Assembly (NCBI RefSeq): GCF_003206715.1
Contig: NZ_PZJU01000060.1
Location: 1 to 34,133 of the forward strand
Reading direction: 5' to 3'
DNA length: 34,133 bases
From: Salinicola peritrichatus
Lineage (GTDB): Bacteria; Pseudomonadota; Gammaproteobacteria; Pseudomonadales; Halomonadaceae
A program made the translations under genes and the position numbers. The notes beneath the pieces were generated by a model that did no database searches, was not told where the DNA came from, and was given only the letters and a program-made list of their open reading frames with translations. Within the stretch, counting starts at the first letter, position 1, and each line of letters opens with the position of its first letter. Positions 15,348 to 23,985 of this stretch are shown here, in pieces.

Positions 15348-16211
15348 TCACGATCCATTGCCCGAACCGCCATTCGCGACCGAGCGGCTGGCGAACCAGC
15401 CGACGATCAACCCGACCAGCAGCCCGCCGAGATGGGCCTCGTTGGCCACGTTGCCGAAGCCGATCGTGCCGGCCAGGTCGGTCATGGTAAAGACCATCCA
15501 CAGCAACATGAACACGACCAGCATCTGCGGCACGAAGTAGCCGCTGCCGGGGCGTCGACGCGACATCAGCCAGACGTAACCCAGCAATGCATAGTCGACG
15601 CCGGACATGCCGCCGAACAGCACCGTACCGGTCAGGTATTGCGCCAGGTTGGACACGACGGCCGCCACGACGACGATCAACCCCAACCTGCGCCAGCCCT
15701 GGATCGACTCGATCTGGCGACCGAAGTACCACAGCCAGAGCATGTTGAAGATCAAGTGCATCCAGCCAAAGTGCAGCAGCGCCGGGGTGAAGAGGCGCCA
15801 GATCTGGCCGCTGGTCAAGGTGGTACTCAGATCCCCGGCCACGAGCCGCTGCCCCACCACCTCCAGCGGAACGATGGTGAGGGCGCGGACAAGGATATCG
15901 CCGGCAAACATCATGGCCAGGAACAGCGCAATGCAGACGGCAATGAGTCCGGCCGCCAGCGGCGCCTGGCCGAAAGCCTGATCGGCGATGCTGGGCCGGC
16001 GCGGCGGCGCCGACGGCCTCGCGCTGCTCAGTTCGCCCCGATGCCACAGCTCGATCAGGCGCGCGGCCTCGTCGCGTTGTTTCGGGTTGGCCAGCCACAG
16101 GATCTGCTGACCCTCCTGCTGGGTGAAGCGATGACCGATATGGTGCGCCCACAGCGCCTGTCGCAGCGGTCGCGTATCGAGGTCGCCTGGCAAGGCGAGA
16201 AGTTTGTACAT
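15348..16211 (-). CDS. glpG: Rhomboid-family intramembrane serine protease, GlpG-like
   Basis: This 287-residue protein has an N-terminal cytosolic domain (about 1-80) and six membrane segments, as in GlpG. The catalytic serine is Ser203 in GMSG and the catalytic histidine is His260 in NEAHLGG. The oxyanion-stabilising His152 and Asn156 are in HLIFN, with WRLFTPALLHFGW just before them. It cleaves membrane proteins inside the bilayer. The natural targets are not visible here. The start at 16211 (MYKLLALPGD) has GGAAA a few bases upstream. The GTG or ATG at 16226 would add only five residues. It heads the run of glpG, DUF1315 and DUF2797 genes. Confidence 0.93.
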   Translation of the reverse strand: MYKLLALPGDLDTRPLRQALWAHHIGHRFTQQEGQQILWLANPKQRDEAARLIELWHRGELSSARPSAPPRRPSIADQAFGQAPLAAGLIAVCIALFLAMMFAGDILVRALTIVPLEVVGQRLVAGDLSTTLTSGQIWRLFTPALLHFGWMHLIFNMLWLWYFGRQIESIQGWRRLGLIVVVAAVVSNLAQYLTGTVLFGGMSGVDYALLGYVWLMSRRRPGSGYFVPQMLVVFMLLWMVFTMTDLAGTIGFGNVANEAHLGGLLVGLIVGWFASRSVANGGSGNGS

Positions 16212-16315
16212 GAGATTTCCGACCACTTGCCGAAAAGACCCGGCCCGACTCGCGAGAAGCGCGACGACGACCCGCTGACCCGCTGTTCATTTTACCGGAG
16301 CCCATTCTACAGGTG

Positions 16316-16350
16316 CCAAAAAGAAAAATCCGGCGGGAGGGCCGCCGGAT
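16316..16350 (-). terminator. Rho-independent terminator
   Basis: On the minus strand ATCCGGCGG and CCGCCGGAT form a perfect 9-bp stem with a 5-base loop, followed by TTTTTCTTTTT. It lies about 180 bases beyond the metallophosphatase stop, so it probably ends the nadK-metallophosphatase transcript or an unannotated short RNA just upstream. Confidence 0.8.
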
Positions 16351-16525
16351 AAGAGCAAGGGATCATTCAAGGGAACACTGCGTTTGAGGCGGTTCCGAGT
16401 CGAGAGTTCCAGCGCGTGGCGAAAAAAATCCCGCTTTTTTCGCATTGACCTGGTGTAAATACAAAAAATCCTGCCAAATCAGGCACAAGAAGCGATGTAA
16501 AAAAATGCAAAAATCGGATCGGAGG
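16351..16525. other. Gene-free stretch upstream of terminator
   Basis: These 175 bases lie between the metallophosphatase stop and the terminator. They are part of a stretch of about 314 bases with no protein gene. They hold an AT-rich inverted repeat, GCGAAAAAA and TTTTTTCGC (16419-16427 and 16435-16443), and a small CCTG/CAGG hairpin near 16470. The base composition changes sharply to A-rich. A long 3' untranslated region or a small RNA ending at the terminator is possible. No promoter for the latter is convincing. Confidence 0.4.
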
Positions 16526-17536
16526 TTATTCACCTCGCGCCCGGGGGGTGACGTCGGAAAAACCGGCGATGCTCTCCGGCGTGACCCGCACCCACACGAA
16601 GCGATCGGCATCGAGCCGTTCCTCGCCGTCCCAGCGGTAGGCGACCAGACGCCCGCATTTGACGGCGCTGTAGTCCAGGCAGGCGATGTTGGCCCGCGGC
16701 AGTGCCGGTACGCCCCTGCACCAGTAGTGACCGATGAACAGCGGCGGCGCCGTTTCCGGATACCAGCTCAATCGCTCGCGCTCGGCGTCGCTCAGCGGGC
16801 GATCTTCCAGATCGTGAGGCAGATTGTCGGGCTGGAACACCACGTCGCCATAGGTCCCGGGATTCCGGCACCAGAAATGCGTGCGGAACGAACGTCGCGT
16901 GAAGCCGTCCCCCGAACGAATCTCGACACCCGGCGGCAACGGTATCTGGGTCCCGCGAGTCAGCCGGTCCATCACCCGGTGGGCGAAACTGCCATGGCGG
17001 GTCGACTCGACCAGGAATTCGCGGTCGATCCGGCCATCCGGGTAGCGCTCGAGCAGGCGCGTGACCAGGGGCTCGTCCCAGCAGGCGTGAACCACGCGCA
17101 TGCCGTCGAGTTCCAGGCACAGCGGCAGCGTCAGGAACCAGGCGAGATAGCTCTCCCACTCCAGAGGATATTCGTGAAACTGTTCCAGCGTGCGAGCGAT
17201 GATCCGATTGTTGCGCGGGTTGTGGTCACGCAACCATTCCCGCGCGTGCCCGCTCGGTGCTTCCAGACAGTAGGCAAGCGCGTTGTATTCGTGATTGCCC
17301 ATGACGATCTGCGCTTCGCCGGCATCCACCATGCGCTTGGCGACCGATACCGCCAGACGAATATTCGGCCCGCGGTCGATCAGGTCGCCGAGAAAGATGA
17401 CCTTGCGCCGCGGATGGCGATAGACGCCGTCCTCGTCACGATAGCCGAGTTTCTCGAGCAGGCGCACCAAGGTGCGTCCGCAGCCGTGCACGTCGCCGAT
17501 CAGGTCGTAACCGTCGAGCCCTGCCTGCAATGCCAT
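16526..17536 (-). CDS. Calcineurin-like metallophosphoesterase (ApaH/PrpE-like)
   Basis: This 336-residue protein has the full metallophosphatase signature: GDVHG (14-18), GDLIDRG (50-56), GNHE (80-83), a later HACWDEPL and the final metal-binding GHYW. The family includes diadenosine tetraphosphate hydrolases and Ser/Thr phosphatases. The protein is longer than ApaH (about 280 residues) and carries a C-terminal extension. The precise substrate is therefore open. The start at 17536 (MALQAGLDGY) has GGGAGA upstream and lies one base after the nadK stop, so the two genes are co-transcribed. The extra 22 codons of the longer frame would lie in nadK. Confidence 0.88.
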   Translation of the reverse strand: MALQAGLDGYDLIGDVHGCGRTLVRLLEKLGYRDEDGVYRHPRRKVIFLGDLIDRGPNIRLAVSVAKRMVDAGEAQIVMGNHEYNALAYCLEAPSGHAREWLRDHNPRNNRIIARTLEQFHEYPLEWESYLAWFLTLPLCLELDGMRVVHACWDEPLVTRLLERYPDGRIDREFLVESTRHGSFAHRVMDRLTRGTQIPLPPGVEIRSGDGFTRRSFRTHFWCRNPGTYGDVVFQPDNLPHDLEDRPLSDAERERLSWYPETAPPLFIGHYWCRGVPALPRANIACLDYSAVKCGRLVAYRWDGEERLDADRFVWVRVTPESIAGFSDVTPRARGE

Positions 17537-17537
17537 C

Positions 17538-18419
17538 TCAGTCTCCCAGCCTGCTGCTCCAACCCAGTTTGGAACGGCAGGCTTCGAAGAAGCTGTGCCC
17601 ACGCGGGTGAATCAATGTCAACCGCTGCGCCTTGCGGCGCACGTAGAGCACGTCACCGGCCTTGCACACCACGCGGGTCTGGCCATCGCAGCTGACATGC
17701 GGATAGGTCTGATTGATGTCGCCGATGTGGATGCGGATCTCGCTGGCGGCATCGATCACGATCGGCCGGCTGGAGAGGGTATGCGGGAACATCGGCACCA
17801 GCGTGATCGCCTCCAGGCTGGGGTGGACGATGGGACCGCCACCGGAGAGCGCATAGGCGGTGGAACCGGTGGGCGTCGCCATGATCAGGCCATCCGAGCG
17901 CTGCGAGTAGACGAAGCGGTCATCGATGAACAACTCGAACTCGATCATCCGCGCCGCCTTGCCCGGGTGCACGACCACATCGTTGAGGCTGGAGCCGGTA
18001 CCGATGAGTCGCTCGCCACGATAGAGTTCGGCGTCGAGCAGGAAGCGGCGTTCGCTGTCGTACTGCCCCTCCAGCACCTCGGCAACCTTCTGTTCGACCT
18101 CGTCCGGCGAGATATCGGTCAGGAAACCCAGCCGGCCGCGATTGATGCCCAGTACCGGCGTGGCGCTGTGACATAGCGCCCGCGCCGCGCCCAGCAGGCT
18201 GCCATCGCCTCCCACCACGATCACCAGGTCGCACAGCGTACCCAGCTCACGCCGTTTGGCTTCGCGGTGATCATGCCCCAGCAACAGCGCCGCGGTACGA
18301 TCCTCGATCACGATCTCGAGCCCGCGCCGCTCGAGAAAGATCACCAGACGCCTGAGGGTCTCGACGACTTTGTCGCTGCCCAAACGGCCAACCAGGCCGA
18401 TGGTGTTGAAGGAATCCAT
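17538..18419 (-). CDS. nadK: NAD kinase
   Basis: This 293-residue enzyme phosphorylates NAD with ATP to give NADP. The active-site motif GGDGS is at residues 70-74, followed by NRGRLGFLTD. The second conserved block is SDGLIMATPTGSTAYALSGGGPIVHP. The length and both ends agree with the bacterial family. The ATG at 18419 begins MDSFNTIGLVGR, the usual gammaproteobacterial start. It is the first gene of a two-gene unit with the metallophosphatase, and its promoter can be read just upstream. Confidence 0.97.
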   Translation of the reverse strand: MDSFNTIGLVGRLGSDKVVETLRRLVIFLERRGLEIVIEDRTAALLLGHDHREAKRRELGTLCDLVIVVGGDGSLLGAARALCHSATPVLGINRGRLGFLTDISPDEVEQKVAEVLEGQYDSERRFLLDAELYRGERLIGTGSSLNDVVVHPGKAARMIEFELFIDDRFVYSQRSDGLIMATPTGSTAYALSGGGPIVHPSLEAITLVPMFPHTLSSRPIVIDAASEIRIHIGDINQTYPHVSCDGQTRVVCKAGDVLYVRRKAQRLTLIHPRGHSFFEACRSKLGWSSRLGD

Positions 18420-18451
18420 GCAACTTGTCTCTCGCGGCGTGACGGCCAGCC

Positions 18452-18480
18452 ATTATGCTGGCTGGCTCATATCGCGGCAA
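18452..18480 (-). promoter_or_regulatory. Probable sigma-70 promoter of nadK
   Basis: On the minus strand TTGCCG (18480-18475) and CATAAT (18457-18452) are separated by 17 bases. The -10 box lies in the loop of an inverted repeat, GCCAGCC/GGCTGGC (18445-18451 and 18460-18466), which might be an operator. Confidence 0.55.
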
Positions 18481-18757
18481 ACGGGACCTTCAGTACTACA
18501 TTCAGCACTGTGGAGGAAGGTTTCCCTCGATATGTGCCGGCGGCAACCGCTGCCTTTTGCCCCAACGCCCAGCACAATATTTTTTGCTGCCAATTATCCA
18601 ATAGTATGATTTTTTTACTATCATACCGAGCAAGCGACAGACTCAATGTCGCTCACTGCCCTGTTTCGTTCGTGCCTTTGACTTGGTGCAATACCAAGCC
18701 ACTGTCGAAAGGGCATCATTACGTCTCTCAAGGTCTTTCAAGGAGAAATATAACGTC
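18481..18757 (+). promoter_or_regulatory. Hairpin-rich leader upstream of the quinoprotein unit
   Basis: This stretch, with the nadK promoter, makes up a gene-free region of about 340 bases. Three hairpins follow each other on the plus strand. They are GTATGAT/ATCATAC (18604-18626, 9-base T-rich loop), AGCGACA/TGTCGCT (18633-18653, 7-base loop) and CTTGGT/ACCAAG (18682-18698, 5-base loop). A possible -35 box TTGACT (18679-18684) overlaps the third, but its -10 partner is poor. AAGGAG at 18740-18745 serves the next gene. The series may be an RNA leader, a terminator remnant or operators. I do not recognise a known riboswitch. Confidence 0.35.
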
Positions 18758-19123
18758 ATGCCACAATCTCGATCATCCAGGTTGGGCACGATAGTGCTCT
18801 TCGTGGCCTCGCTCGCGGGACTCGCCATCGCGCTTTATGCCTATTTCACGCCGCTGACCGGCGTCACCGGCACGCTTGGCGCGCTGGTCGTCATGCTGGC
18901 CTGCATCGTGCTTGCCATCCTGGCGCTGACGCTGCGTGTCTCCTCCTCACGCGGTGCCCGCATCGGCTGGGGAATCATCACGCTACTCGGCCTGATCGGC
19001 ACAGGCTTCGCTGCGCTGTTGCTTCACCAGTGGTGGATCGTGGTAGCCATGGTGGTGGGCCTCGTCGGCCTGATCGCCAGCATAGGTTGCCCCGTCAGTC
19101 ACGATAAATCCGCCACCGCTTGA
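18758..19123 (+). CDS. Small four-helix membrane protein upstream of quinoprotein
   Basis: This 121-residue inner-membrane protein has about four hydrophobic helices (roughly residues 10-27, 34-54, 68-87 and 90-108) and short polar ends. I do not recognise the family. It lies 10 bases before the quinoprotein gene and is probably co-translated with it. Glucose-type quinoprotein dehydrogenases often have an N-terminal membrane domain, and polyol dehydrogenases have a separate small membrane subunit (SldB). The present quinoprotein lacks that domain, so this protein may anchor it and pass electrons to ubiquinone. That role is inference, because I see no clear SldB motif. The start at 18758 (MPQSRSSRLG) is chosen since AAGGAG lies 12 bases upstream. 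The frame extends to 18683 without signal. Confidence 0.75.
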   Translation: MPQSRSSRLGTIVLFVASLAGLAIALYAYFTPLTGVTGTLGALVVMLACIVLAILALTLRVSSSRGARIGWGIITLLGLIGTGFAALLLHQWWIVVAMVVGLVGLIASIGCPVSHDKSATA

Positions 19124-19133
19124 GGAGTTCCCC

Positions 19134-21242
19134 ATGAAACCAAGACTCATGGCGCACGCACTCGGTAGCGTTACCGCCCTGGCCCTGCTGATGGCGCCGA
19201 TGACGTTGCTGGCACAGGACCAGGCCCCCCAGGCTTCGCAGGGAACGCAAACCGAAATCGACCCTCAGGCCGCCGACCAGCAAGATCCCGGCACGACGAA
19301 AGCGACCGATGCCGCCAGCGACTCGAACGATGCAGACGCGCCGTCGGCGCAGACGGCTTCCGCCGATCGTGAGCCGATTCCGCTGGTCCCGAACAGCACC
19401 GATTGGTCCAGCTTCCACGGCCAGTTGAACGCGCAGAAGTACAGCCCGCTCGATCAGATCACCGCGGACAACGTCGGCGATCTGGAAAAAGTGTGGGAAT
19501 ACCACACCGGTGACGTTGCCGACGGCTCCGGCGACACACCAGCCACCGTCTGGTCCGCCACCCCGGTGTTCGTCAACGACACCATGTATATCGGTACGCC
19601 TTTCGGCCGGTTGATCGCGCTGGACCCGGGCACCGGCGAGGAAAAATGGAGTTTCGACAGCAAGGCTCCGCTCAAGGCATTTACCCAGCCGGTACTGAAA
19701 AACCGCGGCGTCGCCTACTGGCAAGCCGAGAACCCCGTCGAAGACGAGTCGTGCCAGAAGATCGTCTACATGGGCACGGGAGATGCCAAGCTCTACGCAC
19801 TGGACGCCGATACCGGCGAACGCTGCGCGGACTTCGCCGACAACGGCATGCTCGACGTCAATCAGTGGAACGACATCAATGCCAAGTATCCACTGTCACT
19901 GCTGCAGCCGCCGACCGTGGTCGGTGATCACATCATCTTCGGCTGGGCCGGCAAGGACTGGGCTTATCAGGAAGCGCCCCCGGGCACCGTGTTCTCCGTC
20001 AACGCACGCACCGGCGAACGCGAGTGGACCTTCGAGGCCATCCCCGAAAGCATTCGCGAGAAGAGCGGTACCGCCAACGTGTGGACCCAAATGTCCGCCG
20101 ACGAAGAGCATGGCCTGATCTATCTGCCGGTCTCCTCGCCTTCGCCCAACTACTGGGGCGGCAACCGCCCGCTGGATTCCATCCCGCTCGGCACCTCCAC
20201 CACTGCGCTGGATGTCGATACCGGTGAGGTGGTGTGGTCGCGCCAGTGGGTGCATCACGATATCTGGGACTACGACATCAACGCCGCGCCGACGCTGATG
20301 GATATCACTGTCGATGGCAAACAGGTTCCGGCGCTGATACAAGCGACAAAAATGGGTTTCCTGTTCGTCGTCAACCGCCTGACCGGCGAGGACGTATGGC
20401 CGATCGAGGAGCGTCCTGTCCCCGGCGGCGATGGCTCCGTGGAAGGCGAATACTATGCCCCGACGCAGCCGTTCCCGACCAAGCCGGCTCCGCTGCTCGA
20501 CCAGTCCGAGAAGCCCAAGATCTGGGGCCTCGCCGATATCGTGAGCGGCGGTCAATGTTCGCGCCTGTGGGACAACCTCTGGTATGAAGGCATGTACACC
20601 CCGCCGACGACCAAGGGCGAAGGCACGTTGACCTATCCGGACAGTGCCGGTGGCGTGCAGTGGGGCGGCGTGGCCTTCGATCCCGAAAGCCAGACCGCGA
20701 TCGTCAACGTCTCGCACATCGTTCAGTACCTCAAGCTCTATTCCCGCGAGGACTATGAGCAGGCGGCCACGGGAGCGGGCAACGAAAGCGGTTTTGCCCC
20801 GCAGGAAGGCGCACCCTACGGCATGCGCCTGGAAGTGGCGCTGAACTGGCTCGGCATGCCCTGCTGGGAGCCGCCGTTCGGCGAGATCGTCGCGCTCGAC
20901 ATGCATACCGGCGATGTCAAATGGCGTCGTCCGATCGGCGCCTCGCAGCAGTACGGCTTCTTCATGCCGGAACGCTGGGGCTCGCCGACCATCGGTGGCC
21001 CGGCGGTGACGGCCGGCGGCGTGGTGTTCATTGGCGCCTCGATGGATTCCAAGGTCCGCGCCTACTCGCTCGAAACCGGCGAAGAACTGTGGGAAGACCA
21101 GGCCGAGGCACCCGCCGTGGCCAACCCATCGGTCTATGAGTACAATGGCCGCGAGTATGTCGCCTTCGTTGCCGGCGGCAACACCATCCTCAAGGACCAG
21201 GTTGGCGATCAGGTGGTGGTCTACGCCCTGCCGCAAGACTGA
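19134..21242 (+). CDS. PQQ-dependent membrane-type quinoprotein dehydrogenase, periplasmic
   Basis: This 702-residue enzyme belongs to the glucose/quinate/polyol branch of PQQ-dependent dehydrogenases. It begins with a signal peptide (to about residue 25, ending in TLLA). An acidic, low-complexity linker of about 55 residues follows, usual for exported proteins of halophiles. The eight-bladed propeller shows repeated tryptophan-docking elements (LDPGTGEEKWSF, VNARTGEREWTF, LDVDTGEVVWSR). The acid motif WDYD is at 378-381, KMGFLFVVNRLTGE follows it, and the late GGPAVTAGGVVFIGASMD is typical of the glucose dehydrogenase group. The N-terminal membrane domain of Gcd is missing. GAGGAG precedes the ATG. 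No PQQ synthesis gene is in the window. The substrate (sugar, polyol or cyclic acid) is not determined. Confidence 0.88.
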   Translation: MKPRLMAHALGSVTALALLMAPMTLLAQDQAPQASQGTQTEIDPQAADQQDPGTTKATDAASDSNDADAPSAQTASADREPIPLVPNSTDWSSFHGQLNAQKYSPLDQITADNVGDLEKVWEYHTGDVADGSGDTPATVWSATPVFVNDTMYIGTPFGRLIALDPGTGEEKWSFDSKAPLKAFTQPVLKNRGVAYWQAENPVEDESCQKIVYMGTGDAKLYALDADTGERCADFADNGMLDVNQWNDINAKYPLSLLQPPTVVGDHIIFGWAGKDWAYQEAPPGTVFSVNARTGEREWTFEAIPESIREKSGTANVWTQMSADEEHGLIYLPVSSPSPNYWGGNRPLDSIPLGTSTTALDVDTGEVVWSRQWVHHDIWDYDINAAPTLMDITVDGKQVPALIQATKMGFLFVVNRLTGEDVWPIEERPVPGGDGSVEGEYYAPTQPFPTKPAPLLDQSEKPKIWGLADIVSGGQCSRLWDNLWYEGMYTPPTTKGEGTLTYPDSAGGVQWGGVAFDPESQTAIVNVSHIVQYLKLYSREDYEQAATGAGNESGFAPQEGAPYGMRLEVALNWLGMPCWEPPFGEIVALDMHTGDVKWRRPIGASQQYGFFMPERWGSPTIGGPAVTAGGVVFIGASMDSKVRAYSLETGEELWEDQAEAPAVANPSVYEYNGREYVAFVAGGNTILKDQVGDQVVVYALPQD

Positions 21243-21263
21243 CCAGGTTGAAAACCACCGATG

Positions 21264-21294
21264 CGGGGTAGGCTACGGCCTACCCCGTTTTTTT
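21264..21294 (+). terminator. Rho-independent terminator after quinoprotein gene
   Basis: CGGGGTAGG and CCTACCCCG form a perfect 9-bp stem with a 6-base loop, followed by seven T residues. It lies 21 bases after the stop codon. It ends the membrane protein/quinoprotein transcript, so the following catabolic cluster needs its own promoter in 21295-21419. Confidence 0.92.
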
Positions 21295-21419
21295 GACGGA
21301 CGCCATTCCGGCCTCGCCCCTCGTCACAAAAAACAGAACACCCGAGCGCTTTCATTCGATCACCATCCCTCCCGATACTCGGTCGATAACCTCTCCACCA
21401 ACAATAAAGAGGTCACTCG

Positions 21420-22715
21420 ATGGCTCTTTCCGTCCTCCTCAATTGGCGCCTGCATCTACTGGTCGTGGTCCTGTCGCTGATCAGCGAATGGATCGGCATC
21501 CTCAAGATTCCGCTCGGACCGGGCACACTGCTGCTGTTGCCGCTGTTCTATGCCTTCATTCTGGGCGTGCTGCTCAATCCGCATCTCTTTTCCGGCACGC
21601 GTCGGCTGGTACCGGAAAGCGTCAGCCGGGCCGCCACGCCGCTGATCCTGATCTCGATCATGCCGTTCATCGCCCGCTTCGGCTCGACCATCGGGCCGGC
21701 CATCGAGCAGCTGATCGATGCCGGACCGGCGCTGGTACTGCAGGAACTGGGCAATCTCGGCACCATGCTGATCGCGTTGCCGGTCGCCGTGCTGCTGCTC
21801 AAGATGGGGCGCGAAGCCATCGGCGCGACCTATTCGATCGCCCGCGAACCCAATATCGCGATCATCTCCGACAAGTACGGCTTGAAAGGACCGGAAGGCA
21901 TCGGCGTGATGGGTGTCTATGTCGTCGGCACCATGTTCGGCACGCTGTGGTTCGCACTGATGGCCGGCTATCTCGCCTCGCTGGAACTGTTCGATCCACG
22001 CGCCCTGGCGATGGCCTGTGGCGTCGGCAGCGGCAGCATGGTCGCCGCCTGCTCCGGCGCCCTGGCCGGTGCCGTGCCGGCCATGGCCGATGACCTGCTC
22101 GCCTTTGCCGGTGCCAGCAATCTGCTGACCTACGCCACCGGCCTCTACGTCTCGCTGTTCATCGCCCTGCCCGTCGCCGAGTGGCTCTACCGCCGGCTCG
22201 CTGGACGAGCGCACGCTGCCGGCGGCGTCGACGCCGCGGCTAGCGAGACCCCTTCGGTGCCGCCGGTGACCGAGGAACGACCGGAGCAGCATCTCGCCAA
22301 GACGGCGGTGGTGCTCGCCATGGCCTGCGTCGTTGCCTGGATCGCCAACACCATCAACGGCGCCTCGCTGATCGCTGCCTTGCCGGGCATGCTGATTCTC
22401 TATGCCATGACGCTGATCGGGCTGGCGATCACCCGCGTCGCACCGTTCTACCTGCCCAGCGTGGCCTGGGTATCGCTGGTCAGCATCGTGATGACCCTGC
22501 CGTTCTTCCCGGGCAACGACTGGATCGTCGACCAACTCGCATCGGTCAATTTCCTGGCCATCGTCACCCCGGTGCTCGCCTATGCCGGCCTGGCGCTGAG
22601 CCGCCGCGAATTCACCATGTTCCGCCAGACCGGGTGGAAGCTGATCATCGTCTCGCTGCTGGTATTCACCGGCACCTATGTCGGTTCGGCCGTGGTGGCC
22701 CAGCTATTGCTGTAA
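21420..22715 (+). CDS. DUF3100 family membrane transporter-like protein
   Basis: This 431-residue integral membrane protein has about ten to twelve helices. The pattern IPLGPGTLLLLPLFYAFILG near the N-terminus, then PNIAIISDKYGLKGPEGIGVMGVY and ACGVGSGSMVAACSGAL, matches DUF3100 as I know it. The function of the family is not proven. The two-halved topology with a charged, proline-rich loop near residues 265-290 suggests a transporter. It is the first gene of a five-gene plus-strand run with an amidohydrolase directly after, so it may import the amide substrate. The Shine-Dalgarno sequence AGAGG precedes the ATG at a good distance. Confidence 0.8.
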   Translation: MALSVLLNWRLHLLVVVLSLISEWIGILKIPLGPGTLLLLPLFYAFILGVLLNPHLFSGTRRLVPESVSRAATPLILISIMPFIARFGSTIGPAIEQLIDAGPALVLQELGNLGTMLIALPVAVLLLKMGREAIGATYSIAREPNIAIISDKYGLKGPEGIGVMGVYVVGTMFGTLWFALMAGYLASLELFDPRALAMACGVGSGSMVAACSGALAGAVPAMADDLLAFAGASNLLTYATGLYVSLFIALPVAEWLYRRLAGRAHAAGGVDAAASETPSVPPVTEERPEQHLAKTAVVLAMACVVAWIANTINGASLIAALPGMLILYAMTLIGLAITRVAPFYLPSVAWVSLVSIVMTLPFFPGNDWIVDQLASVNFLAIVTPVLAYAGLALSRREFTMFRQTGWKLIIVSLLVFTGTYVGSAVVAQLLL

Positions 22716-22774
22716 TCGGTTTCCTTCATTCGCAACGGGCCATGGCGCATGGCCCTGATCAACCGGAGATGCGC

Positions 22775-23935
22775 ATGAACCGCCCCGTCTCTTTCCCCGA
22801 CCCGCAAACGCTGAGCGCATGGCGTCACGACTTTCACCGTCATCCGGAAATCGCTTTCGAGGAACGACGCACGCAGGGTCGCATCGTCGAAATCCTGCGC
22901 GAGCAGGGCCTGGCGCCGGTCACCGGCCTGGGCGGTGGCACCGGCGTCGTCGCCACCATCGAGGGCAAGCGCGGACCGGGGCGCAGCATCGGCCTGCGCG
23001 CCGACATCGATGCCCTGCCGATCGAGGAACTCAACGACTTCGACCACCGCTCCACCCTCCCCGGACGCATGCACGCCTGCGGGCACGACGGCCATACCAC
23101 GATGCTGCTGGGCGCGGCCTGCGCCCTGGCACGCGACCCCGACTTCGCCGGGCGTGTCCACTGCATCTTTCAGCCCGCCGAGGAGAGCGAAGGCGGCGGC
23201 CGGGTGATGGTCGAGGAAGGGTTGTTCGAGCGCTTCCCGATGGAAGCGGTCTATGGAATGCACAACTGGCCCGGACTGGCGGTGGGCGAAGCCGCCGTCC
23301 ACGACGGCCCGGTGATGGCGGCGTTCGATGTCTTCACGCTGCGCCTGAGCGGCCGGGGCTGCCACGCGGCGATGCCCCACCTGGGCACCGATGTGGTGCT
23401 TGCCGCCTGCCAGTTGGCGACGCAATTGCAGGGTCTGATCAGCCGCGAGACGCCACCTCACCAGGCTGCGGTGCTGAGCATCACCCAGTTCCACGCCGGC
23501 GACGCCTACAACGTGATCCCGGAAACGGTCGAGCTGCGCGGTACCGTGCGCTGTTACGACGCCGCGCTCAAGGCCCGGCTGGAGCAGCGCTTCCGCGACG
23601 CCGTCGACGCCACCGCCAGGTTCCACGGGCTCGAGGCGGAGTTCGACTATCAAGCCCGTTATCCGGCGACGCTCAACAGCGCCGAGCACGCCGCACGCTG
23701 CGCCGAGGTACTCGAAACCCTGCCGGGCATTCGCCGGGTCCATCGCGACCTGCCGCCGAGCATGGGCTCGGAGGACTTTGCCTTCATGCTCGCACGCTGT
23801 CCGGGCGCTTACATCTGGCTCGGCAACGGCGACAGCGCCGCCCTGCACAACCCGGCCTACGACTTCAACGACGCCATCGCACCGCTGGGCGTCGCCTACT
23901 GGCAGGCACTGGTGAGGTCGCTGCTGGCCGAGTGA
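22775..23935 (+). CDS. M20 family metallo-amidohydrolase (hippurate hydrolase-like)
   Basis: This 386-residue cytoplasmic hydrolase cleaves amide bonds of N-acyl amino acids or related compounds. Family landmarks are WRHDFHRHPEIAFEE, LRADIDALPI, the metal ligands in MHACGHDGHTTMLLGAA, and the acid pair in QPAEESEGGGRVMVEEG. Later come YGMHNWPGL and the metal ligand region near the end in MGSEDFAFML. It is the M20D type, as in hippurate hydrolase and IAA-amino acid hydrolases. The start at 22775 (MNRPVSFPDP) has GGAG seven bases upstream. An ATG six bases earlier is too close to it. The gene follows the DUF3100 gene by 59 bases. The actual substrate is not known. Confidence 0.9.
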   Translation: MNRPVSFPDPQTLSAWRHDFHRHPEIAFEERRTQGRIVEILREQGLAPVTGLGGGTGVVATIEGKRGPGRSIGLRADIDALPIEELNDFDHRSTLPGRMHACGHDGHTTMLLGAACALARDPDFAGRVHCIFQPAEESEGGGRVMVEEGLFERFPMEAVYGMHNWPGLAVGEAAVHDGPVMAAFDVFTLRLSGRGCHAAMPHLGTDVVLAACQLATQLQGLISRETPPHQAAVLSITQFHAGDAYNVIPETVELRGTVRCYDAALKARLEQRFRDAVDATARFHGLEAEFDYQARYPATLNSAEHAARCAEVLETLPGIRRVHRDLPPSMGSEDFAFMLARCPGAYIWLGNGDSAALHNPAYDFNDAIAPLGVAYWQALVRSLLAE

Positions 23936-23985
23936 CATCGCACGGTGGTCGCTTACGACATCCAATGACAACCCAGGAGAGCAAG

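Noticed and set aside
18758-19123. Assignment of the small membrane protein as SldB
   Set aside because: The size and position agree, but the conserved Trp and Gly pattern of SldB is not seen. It is called only an unidentified membrane protein.
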